The position numbers were made by a program, and so were the translations under genes. The notes beneath the pieces were generated by a model. The model was not told the origin of the DNA and did no database searches. It saw only the letters and a list, made by a program, of their open reading frames with translations. Shown here one piece after another: positions 5,235-11,748 of a stretch of 11,748 bases of DNA (its first letter is position 1; each line of letters begins with the position of its first letter). The DNA is taken from positions 1-11,748 of the forward strand of contig JBBKVT010000174.1 in assembly GCA_037968535.1 (NCBI GenBank), read 5' to 3'. This DNA is from JAHEAO01 sp037968535 (GTDB taxonomy: Bacteria; Pseudomonadota; Alphaproteobacteria; Rhodobacterales; Rhodobacteraceae).

Positions 5235-7454
5235 TCAGCCGTCGGCTGTCGCCAAGGCGCAGACCGGGTCAGCTTCTGGTTCCAATTGCTCTGCGCTTGC
5301 GGGGACTGCGGCGCGGATGCGGGCGAAGATCGCGTCCTTGCGCAACGGTTTGGTCAGGTAGTGGTCCAGCCCCGCTGCAAGGATCGCGGCGTCGTCTCCG
5401 TCCATTGCATGGGCGGTCAGGGCGACGATCGGTGTTCGCGGCAAATCCGCAGTCTGTTCTGCGGCACGGATCAGGCGGGTCGCTTCCTTGCCGTCCACTT
5501 CCGGCATCGAAATGTCCATGAACACAAGATCGGGCCGAGAGCTTTGCCACTTTTCGAAAGCCTCGCGGCCATTCACCGCAAACTCGAGTTCGATGTTCAG
5601 CGATTTCACCAGCTTCGAGAATACCAGACGGTTGGTCTTGTTATCCTCGGCCGCCAGAATCCGCATTTTTCGACGCTGCGCAGGCACGGGCTGAATGTCA
5701 GTCGCTGCCGTCACATCGGGCGCCTGATTCATCTTGGCCAATGTTGCGATCAGCGCCCGCCGGGACAGCGGTTTGGCCTGAACGGCCACCGGTTGGTCGG
5801 CAGGCTCGCTGTCGATTGCGGCATCGGTGTTGATGATGACGGCAGGAGCCGCGCAGCCTTGGATTCGCAAATCCCGAAGTCGGTCAAGGCCAGATTCGTT
5901 GGGCAGCTTCGCATCAATCAGCAGCACGTCGTTCGGCTGCACGTGTGCTGCGCCAAACCCATCCTTGGGCCGCAGCAGATCGACGCCAAACATCGCCAGT
6001 TGGGTTGCCAGAATTGCGTTGCCGGGTGACTGCGCGTCCAGCAAGACCACGCGGGAAATCCAGTCGGGCAAAGAACCCAGTTCGGTCACCGGGCCATCTG
6101 GCGCGTGCATTGTCAGATGAAAACCGAAGCAAGAGCCTTCTCCCAGGACCGAATCAACCCAGATGTCGCCCCCCATCAGCCGCACGAGTTGTTCGGTGAT
6201 CGCCAGACCCAGCCCGGTGCCTTCGAACTTGCGGTTGTTTTCATCCTCGACTTGTGTGAACTCGCCGAAAATCTGCTCGGTCATCTCGGCTGGGATGCCG
6301 ATACCGGTATCTTCGACTGTGACGTGGATTCGGAAATCGTCGCTTTCGCCTTCGGGCAGGCCAACCACACGGACCAGAACCTGGCCCTGTTCGGTGAATT
6401 TGACCGCATTGCCGATCAGGTTGGTCAGCACTTGCCTGATGCGACCAGCGTCACCGACAAAACGGGTCGGCAAGAACATGTCGTAATCCACGACCAGATG
6501 CAGGTCACTGTCGTGAACGCTTGCCTGAAGCAGCGTCACCACGTCGTAGATGCTGCGTTCCAGATCGAACGGCTCTGGATGAAGCACCAGCCGGTCTGCT
6601 TCTATCTTCGAGAAATCGAGCACGTTATTGATCAGGACCAGTAATGCTTCGCCCGACGATCGGATAGTTTCCACGAAGATCTGCTGCTCTTCAGTCAGCG
6701 TCGTTTCGGCAAGAATATCCGCCATGCCGACAACGCCGTTCATCGGCGTCCGCAATTCGTGGCTCATGTTGGCGAGAAAGGCCGACTTGGCGTGATTTGC
6801 GGCCTCGGCCTTGCTGCGCGCCTCCTTCAGTTCCTGTTCATAGCGAATAGTGTCGGTGATGTTCAGGGCCAGCGACACGGTGTCGCCGTTCGCGGACCTG
6901 CGGTCGATCAGCTTGATGAAGCCGCCGTTCCACAACTTGATAGTGCGCGGTTCCAGATCCGTGCCGCGCCAGCGATCGGTCATGCCTGCCCACCAGTCGA
7001 TCCGAGAGCAGTCGCCGATGTCGACGATCCCCTCTTCGGCGAGGATGTGTAGGATGTCGTCGTAAAGGATTCCCGGCGCAACACAGTCCATCCCGTCGAA
7101 GACCGACAGATAGGCGGAATTCGCGGCCACCAGCCGACTTTGCCCATCGAAGACTGCAAAGCCGTCCTCGATCGTCTCGACGGAATCCCAAAGCCGTCGT
7201 TGGGCGATGACGATAGCATGATTGGCCTGCTCGAGATCCGACAGCACGCGGCTGTTCTGACCGCGCAACTCGTCCGCCTCGGTGCGCACGACCGCGACTT
7301 CTTCGCGTTTTTCGACAATTTCGTCTGACAGCGCCAAGGCGTGCCGCGAAAGCTCTTTGTTGGCAGCGAACAGTTCGGCCTGCCTGGCGTCCAGCAGCCG
7401 TTCCGCCGCAAGACGGGCGCGGCGTTCCTGGGACAGCGATTCCATATGGCTCAT
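5235..7454 (-). CDS. Soluble hybrid sensor histidine kinase / response regulator (PAS-HisKA-HATPase-REC-REC)
   Basis: The gene encodes a 739-residue phosphorelay kinase with no signal peptide or membrane segment, so it should sense a cytoplasmic signal. Residues 1-90 form a charged coiled coil rich in E, R, A and L. A PAS-like sensor domain spans about 91-205 (DGFAVFDGQSRLVAANSAYL at 97-116). HisKA has the phospho-accepting H232 in SHELRTP. HATPase_c shows an N-box with N345 and N349, G1 DTGIGIP (382-388) and G2 GTGLGLAI (412-419). A first receiver (about 466-575) is degenerate: it keeps D514 and K561 but only one of the acidic pocket residues (D473). The second receiver (about 597-715) is intact, with E603/D604, D647, T680 and K702. 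No output domain follows, so the phosphoryl group should pass to a separate Hpt or regulator not seen here. The ATG at 7454 is supported by GGAG seven bases upstream. The signal is unknown. Confidence 0.95.
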   Translation of the reverse strand: MSHMESLSQERRARLAAERLLDARQAELFAANKELSRHALALSDEIVEKREEVAVVRTEADELRGQNSRVLSDLEQANHAIVIAQRRLWDSVETIEDGFAVFDGQSRLVAANSAYLSVFDGMDCVAPGILYDDILHILAEEGIVDIGDCSRIDWWAGMTDRWRGTDLEPRTIKLWNGGFIKLIDRRSANGDTVSLALNITDTIRYEQELKEARSKAEAANHAKSAFLANMSHELRTPMNGVVGMADILAETTLTEEQQIFVETIRSSGEALLVLINNVLDFSKIEADRLVLHPEPFDLERSIYDVVTLLQASVHDSDLHLVVDYDMFLPTRFVGDAGRIRQVLTNLIGNAVKFTEQGQVLVRVVGLPEGESDDFRIHVTVEDTGIGIPAEMTEQIFGEFTQVEDENNRKFEGTGLGLAITEQLVRLMGGDIWVDSVLGEGSCFGFHLTMHAPDGPVTELGSLPDWISRVVLLDAQSPGNAILATQLAMFGVDLLRPKDGFGAAHVQPNDVLLIDAKLPNESGLDRLRDLRIQGCAAPAVIINTDAAIDSEPADQPVAVQAKPLSRRALIATLAKMNQAPDVTAATDIQPVPAQRRKMRILAAEDNKTNRLVFSKLVKSLNIELEFAVNGREAFEKWQSSRPDLVFMDISMPEVDGKEATRLIRAAEQTADLPRTPIVALTAHAMDGDDAAILAAGLDHYLTKPLRKDAIFARIRAAVPASAEQLEPEADPVCALATADG
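5236..5248. terminator. Short hairpin at the recQ/kinase convergent junction
   Basis: CAGCC-GTC-GGCTG forms a 5-bp GC-rich stem with a 3-base loop. It begins three bases after the recQ stop and overlaps the last codons of the kinase gene. No U-tract follows on either strand, so it is not a standard intrinsic terminator. It is the only visible structure that could separate the two converging transcripts. Confidence 0.25.
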
Positions 7455-7603
7455 TCCATCTCTCCAACCATGAGCGAGGGGCAGCTTGTAACGAAACGGA
7501 CCCTAGCCGGGGCGGGGTGAACAGGGTGTTAATCGCCGCTCGTCTCAGTTGTCAGAGGGCCTGGCTTCGTGTCAGCATGGTCACGTCAGCGAGGAGGGTT
7601 CCG
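7455..7603. other. Divergent intergenic region, hybrid kinase / alpha-2-macroglobulin
   Basis: This 149-base gap separates two outward-facing genes. It contains the kinase ribosome binding site (complement of 7460-7465) and the macroglobulin ribosome binding site (7591-7598). TGTCAG occurs at 7550-7555 and 7570-7575, exactly 20 bases apart, and GTCAGC recurs at 7585-7590. TTGTCA at 7549-7554 could be a -35 for the rightward gene, but no acceptable -10 follows at 17 bases. On the minus strand CTGACA (7555-7550) could be a -35 for the kinase with TAACAC 18 bases later, which is also weak. I see no small ORF. Confidence 0.5.
7591..7598 (+). promoter_or_regulatory. Strong ribosome binding site of the alpha-2-macroglobulin gene
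   Basis: GAGGAGGG sits five bases before the ATG at 7604. It is the best Shine-Dalgarno sequence in the window and fixes the start, giving a protein that opens with a clean signal peptide. Confidence 0.85.
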
Positions 7604-10600
7604 ATGCGTCACCTTGTTTTGTTTTTGATCGTCAGCCTCAGTCTGGCAACCACTCTTCAGGCTCAAGACACGGTGCCCGAACGGCGGCTCGTTGTGTCTC
7701 AGGACGTTGATTTCTACGGTTCCGATCTGAAGACCATCTTCGACACGACTTTGGGCGCGTGTCAGGCAGCATGCCTGAATGATCGGGCTTGCCGCGCGTT
7801 CACTTTCAACACCCGATCGAACGCCTGCTTTCCGAAATCCGATATCTCGGAACGAGTCGCCTATGACGGCGCTGTTTCGGCAGTGGTGTTGGATACCGAT
7901 CCGGCGATCCTGAACACCGCGCCGATTCGGATGCAGGAGCTTTCGTTCCTGTCGGCCGATGATATTGCCACCGCCCACGAGCAGGCTCGCGGAATTGGGC
8001 CACTGCACCCGGCAGACAGCTGGACTCTGCCCGATCTGATCGCATCCTCGCGCAATCTGGCCGCTGCCGGAAATTTTCTGGCGGCATTGCGGGCGATGGG
8101 TTCTGCCGCTGCAATTTCTGACGCGCCCGGTGACTGGCTGGACTATGGTCAACTGGCCGGCTCCATCGCGATGAATGACAACGAGCAGCGCGAAGCTTAC
8201 GGGGTCCGGGCACTTTCTGCGGCGATCAATGCCTATCTTCGCACCGCGTCGGAGGGCCAACAGGCAACGGCGCTGGCACAGTTGGCGACGGCGCTGGAAC
8301 TGCAAGGGCGCGGGCGCGAGATGATCCCGGCCTTGAGGTTGGCGCAGGATGTTCAGCCGCGCGACGACACCGCTGCCGCCCTGGAGGATGCAATCGGAAA
8401 ATACGGCTTCCGCATCATCGAACATCAGGTCGACAGCGATGCCGCCAGCCCGCGCATCTGTGCGACTTTCAGTGAGCCGCTGGTGCAGGCAGGCGTCGAT
8501 TACGCGCCCTTCGTGCAGATGCCGGAAGGGCCGTTCTCGGTCGATGTCAGCGAGTCGCAGCTTTGCCTTGACGGTGTCACCCATGGGTCGCGTTACCGGG
8601 TAACGTTCCGTGCCGGCTTGCCCGCAGCGTCGGGCGAAGAGATGGCGAAGTCTGTTTCCCTGGCCCTCTATGTCCGGGATCGCTCGGCTTCGGTCCGGTT
8701 TCCGGGGCGGTCATATATCCTGCCCGCTGCGGGTCAGGCGGCGCTGCCTGTCGTCACCGTCAATTCCCCGAAGGTCGATCTGATCTTGCGCCGGATCAGC
8801 GATCGAAATCTTCTTCGCGCGATTCAAAGCGATTACTTCGGTGCGCCCCTGTCGCCGTGGGAAGAGGAAACCTTTGCGTCCGACGTCGCTGAAGAGGTCT
8901 GGCGAGGCACCGGCGACACGCAGATGGAACTTAATCAGGACGTGACCACGCTGTTGCCAATGCGCGAGGCAGTCGGGCAGCTGCCCCCGGGCATCTATGC
9001 GCTACAGGCGGCGATCCCGGATGCCGATCCCTACCAGAACGCGCCGGCAACCCAGTGGTTCGTGGTCAGCGACCTTGGGCTTGGAACGATGAGCGGCACG
9101 GACGGGTTGCATGTCATCGTGCGCTCGCTTGCCAGCGCCGAACCGGTGGCAGGTATCGCTGTTCAACTCTTGTCGCGCGCTAATGCCGTGCTTGCCGAGG
9201 CTGTCACCGATGCCGAAGGTTATGCGCGGTTCGATCCGGGCTTGGTGCGGGGATCCGGTGGGTCCGCGCCTGCGATGGTGACGGTGCGTGATGGCGAGAC
9301 GGATTTTGCCTTCCTGCCACTGACCGACCCGGAATTCGACCTATCGGATCGGGGTGTCGAGGGTCGCGCACCTGCGGGACCGGTCGACATGTTTCTGACG
9401 ACCGATCGCGGAGCCTACCGCGCGGGCGAGACGATCTTCGCCACCGCGCTGACCCGTGACGACAATGCCGAGGCGATTTTCGGGCTACCGGTGACGGCCG
9501 TCCTGATGCGGCCCGACGGGGTCGAATACAGTCGCCAGCTTTCGGCCAATGCGGTTGCCGGTGGCCATGTCTTTGCGATGCCGGTCGCCGGCGGGGCGCC
9601 CCGCGGCACCTGGCGGTTGAACCTGTTCACCGATCCCGACGCGGCGCCTTTGGCATCGACAAGCCTTCTGGTCGAGGACTTCCTGCCGGAAAGGATCGAC
9701 GTCGATCTGTCGCTGCCCGAAGGGCCGCTTCGGATCACTGATCGGCCGCCGCTAGCTGTCGAGGCGCGTTATCTGTTCGGGTCACCGGGGTCTGATCTGG
9801 CGATCGAGGGTGAGGTGGTTCTGGATGCCGCCCGCATTGTCGAGGGCTATCCCGGTTATCTTTTTGGCCGTTACGACCAACCGTTCGAGCGTCGCATAAC
9901 GGCACTGCCGCGGGATGCTCGCACTGATGCGCAGGGCCGCGCGACCCTGGCGGTTGAATTCCCGGCGACCGAAGCGGCGTTAGTGCCGTTGGACGCGACG
10001 TTTGTCGTGCGGGTGGCTGAAGGGTCCGGTCGTCCGGTCGAACGACGCCTGACCCGCGCGATTGCGCCTGATGGCCCGGTCATCGGCATCAAGCCCGGCT
10101 TTGACGATGTGCTGCCCGAAGGCGGTGAGGCGAACTTCAGCCTGATCGCGCTGGACGCGGCGCAGCAGCCTGCCGCAATGAACGTACGCTGGACCATCAA
10201 CCGCATCGAGACCCGCTATCAATGGTATCAGAGCTACGGCAACTGGAATTGGGAACCGACGACCACACGCAGCCGTGTCGCCTCGGGCGATGTAACGCTT
10301 GGCGCGGCACCCGTCTCGGTTTCGGCGGCGGTTGACTGGGGCCATTACGAGATCAAGGTCGAGCGTCTGGGTGGCGACTACGCCGCCGCTTCGACGGATT
10401 TCAATGTGGGCTGGTATGGCGGGGCCGACGCCTCATTAACGCCGGACACGCTGGAACTGTCGCTGGACAAACCGTCTTACCTGCCGGGTGAAACCGCGAC
10501 AGTTCGGATCGTGCCGCGCTACCCCGGAAAGGCATTGGTCAGCGTGGTGTCGAACCGGCTGATTGACATGGTTGCGGTCGAAGTCATCGAAGGCGAGAAC

Positions 10601-11748
10601 CTTGTCCGCCTGCCGGTGACAGACGACTGGGGCGCGGGGGCCTATGTCACCGCGTCGGTGATCCGGCCGATGGATGTCGATGCCGGACGCAATCCGGCGC
10701 GATCTTTGGGGCTGTCTTATGCCACCGTTGATCCTGGGCCGCATCGGCTCGACGCGGGTTTCCAACTGCCGCCAGAGGCCGCGCCACGCGCCACGTTGCC
10801 CGTCGCGTTGAAGGTCGACGGTATCGCGCCCGGAGAAACCGCCTATGCAACCATTGCCGCGGTCGATCTGGGAATTCTGAATCTGACCGGGTTCGAGGCC
10901 CCCGATCCCATCGACTACTACTTTGGCCAGCGTCGGCTGGGGGTGGGACTGCGCGATGTCTACGGCCGCCTGATCGACGGGATGAACGGAGCGATGGGTG
11001 CTTTGCGATCCGGTGGCGATGCTGCCGCGCAGATGCGGATGCAGTCACCGCCGCCGACCGAGGAACTCGTCGCCTATTTCGCCGGGCCTGTCACTGTCGG
11101 GCCGGATGGGATTGCGCGCACCACGTTCGATCTGCCCGCATTCAATGGCACTGTGCGGCTGATGGCGGTGGTCTGGTCGAAGACCGGCGTTGGTCAGGCC
11201 AGCACTGACATCCTTGTGCGCGACCCCGTGGTTGTCACCGCATCACTGCCTCGATTCATGGCCCCCGGTGATACCGCACAACTCACACTCGACATCACCC
11301 ATGCGACAGGGCCCACAGGCATTGCGGGGCTGAAGTTCAGTGCAAACGGCGTGAAACTCGTGGGGCCCTTGCCGAGCGGTGTCGATCTGACGGAACAATC
11401 CACCGCGCGCGTTACAGTGCCGATCAAGGCCGAGCAAACCGGAGTTCATAGCATCGTCGTAAACCTGACGACGCCCGACGGAAAGCTGTTGATCAAGACC
11501 CTCAGCCTGCCTGTGCAGGTCAACGATCCCGAGATTGCACGCACAAGTCGATTTGATCTGGCCGTTGGCGCTACTTTCACTCTCGATCGCAACGTCTTTG
11601 CAGGTCTCTATCCCGGCACCGGATCAGCTACGCTTGCCATTGGTCCGCTGGCGCAGTTCGACACTGCCGGCTTGCTGAACGCGCTCGACCGATATCCTTA
11701 CGGATGTACCGAGCAAATCACCTCGCGCGCGATGCCGCTGCTGTATCT
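7604..11748 (+). CDS. PAN-domain bacterial alpha-2-macroglobulin (C-terminus outside the window)
   Basis: The window holds 1381 codons of an unbroken reading frame that leaves at the right edge. Bacterial alpha-2-macroglobulins are periplasmic protease traps: cleavage in a bait region triggers a thioester that binds the attacking protease. Residues 1-20 (MRHLVLFLIVSLSLATTLQA) are a Sec signal peptide, with no lipobox cysteine. A PAN/apple domain (about 30-95) shows C53, C57, C63 and C75 around CRAFTFN. A helical, TPR-like stretch (about 110-266) follows. Macroglobulin beta domains come next, with a cysteine pair C286/C321 and the A2M_N mark TDRGAYRAGE (600-609 or close). A later domain starts near LDKPSYLPGE (954-963). 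A bait-like segment lies at about 1116-1152, then the A2M domain with GPVTVGPDG and VRDPVVVTASLPRF. The thioester motif CTEQ is at 1368-1371. Relatives have about 1800 residues, so roughly 400 are missing. In many proteobacteria pbpC follows; that cannot be seen here. Confidence 0.95.
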   Translation, partial: MRHLVLFLIVSLSLATTLQAQDTVPERRLVVSQDVDFYGSDLKTIFDTTLGACQAACLNDRACRAFTFNTRSNACFPKSDISERVAYDGAVSAVVLDTDPAILNTAPIRMQELSFLSADDIATAHEQARGIGPLHPADSWTLPDLIASSRNLAAAGNFLAALRAMGSAAAISDAPGDWLDYGQLAGSIAMNDNEQREAYGVRALSAAINAYLRTASEGQQATALAQLATALELQGRGREMIPALRLAQDVQPRDDTAAALEDAIGKYGFRIIEHQVDSDAASPRICATFSEPLVQAGVDYAPFVQMPEGPFSVDVSESQLCLDGVTHGSRYRVTFRAGLPAASGEEMAKSVSLALYVRDRSASVRFPGRSYILPAAGQAALPVVTVNSPKVDLILRRISDRNLLRAIQSDYFGAPLSPWEEETFASDVAEEVWRGTGDTQMELNQDVTTLLPMREAVGQLPPGIYALQAAIPDADPYQNAPATQWFVVSDLGLGTMSGTDGLHVIVRSLASAEPVAGIAVQLLSRANAVLAEAVTDAEGYARFDPGLVRGSGGSAPAMVTVRDGETDFAFLPLTDPEFDLSDRGVEGRAPAGPVDMFLTTDRGAYRAGETIFATALTRDDNAEAIFGLPVTAVLMRPDGVEYSRQLSANAVAGGHVFAMPVAGGAPRGTWRLNLFTDPDAAPLASTSLLVEDFLPERIDVDLSLPEGPLRITDRPPLAVEARYLFGSPGSDLAIEGEVVLDAARIVEGYPGYLFGRYDQPFERRITALPRDARTDAQGRATLAVEFPATEAALVPLDATFVVRVAEGSGRPVERRLTRAIAPDGPVIGIKPGFDDVLPEGGEANFSLIALDAAQQPAAMNVRWTINRIETRYQWYQSYGNWNWEPTTTRSRVASGDVTLGAAPVSVSAAVDWGHYEIKVERLGGDYAAASTDFNVGWYGGADASLTPDTLELSLDKPSYLPGETATVRIVPRYPGKALVSVVSNRLIDMVAVEVIEGENLVRLPVTDDWGAGAYVTASVIRPMDVDAGRNPARSLGLSYATVDPGPHRLDAGFQLPPEAAPRATLPVALKVDGIAPGETAYATIAAVDLGILNLTGFEAPDPIDYYFGQRRLGVGLRDVYGRLIDGMNGAMGALRSGGDAAAQMRMQSPPPTEELVAYFAGPVTVGPDGIARTTFDLPAFNGTVRLMAVVWSKTGVGQASTDILVRDPVVVTASLPRFMAPGDTAQLTLDITHATGPTGIAGLKFSANGVKLVGPLPSGVDLTEQSTARVTVPIKAEQTGVHSIVVNLTTPDGKLLIKTLSLPVQVNDPEIARTSRFDLAVGATFTLDRNVFAGLYPGTGSATLAIGPLAQFDTAGLLNALDRYPYGCTEQITSRAMPLLY

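Noticed and set aside
5034..6029. Plus-strand frame of 331 codons running from the recQ end into the kinase region
   Set aside because: It is out of frame with recQ and antisense to the kinase's two receivers, with a composition typical of a shadow frame.
7586..8584. Minus-strand open frame of 332 codons opposite the macroglobulin N-terminus
   Set aside because: It has no recognisable motif and no ribosome binding site, and it lies antisense to a clear signal peptide and PAN domain.
1..11748. A hidden mobile element, defence island, CRISPR array or novel multi-gene system
   Set aside because: I found no transposase, integrase, tandem array or terminal repeats, and no abrupt change in composition by eye. 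All seven genes fall into known families with intact reading frames.

Overview
The window looks like chromosomal DNA of a marine-type alphaproteobacterium, most likely a member of the Rhodobacteraceae. The basis is the high GC content by eye, tightly packed genes, the character of the RecQ, hybrid kinase and alpha-2-macroglobulin proteins, and an intergenic element at 3082-3115 of a kind I associate with that family. No 16S gene or other phylogenetic marker is present, so the family assignment is inference. I see no tRNA, rRNA, insertion sequence, phage gene, CRISPR array or integration scar, and no stretch over 300 bases without a gene.

Layout. Bases 1-2628 hold a leftward three-gene run read from right to left: an MFS/UMF1-type (Atg22-like) membrane transporter, the exported murein endopeptidase MepA, and the start of an exported 'esterase-like activity of phytase' protein cut by the window edge. 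Each gene overlaps the next by about 30 bases, so the three are very likely one translationally coupled transcript. A 140-base divergent region (2629-2768) separates this run from a rightward pair: the small membrane protein YggT (2769-3056) and the DNA helicase RecQ (3194-5233). The 137-base gap before recQ holds a putative Rhodobacterales repeat and a near-match to the alphaproteobacterial SOS box.

recQ converges, with one base between stop codons, on a leftward gene for a large soluble hybrid histidine kinase (5235-7454: coiled coil, PAS-like sensor, HisKA, HATPase, one degenerate and one intact receiver). A 149-base divergent region (7455-7603) follows. A rightward gene then runs off the window end (7604-11748). 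It encodes the first 1381 residues of a bacterial alpha-2-macroglobulin with an N-terminal PAN/apple domain and, near the edge, the CTEQ thioester motif.

How the genes relate. MepA, the phytase-like protein and the macroglobulin are predicted to be exported to the periplasm, where MepA cuts peptidoglycan cross-links and the macroglobulin would trap invading proteases. RecQ and the kinase are predicted to be cytoplasmic. Apart from the left-hand operon I see no evidence for one shared pathway.

On the hunt: I did not find a convincing undescribed system. All seven genes belong to known families. The points most worth a second look are the coupled transporter-MepA-phytase-like operon, the tandem HRDC-like tail of RecQ, the degenerate first receiver of the kinase, the non-lipoprotein macroglobulin with its bait-like segment, and the small elements between genes.
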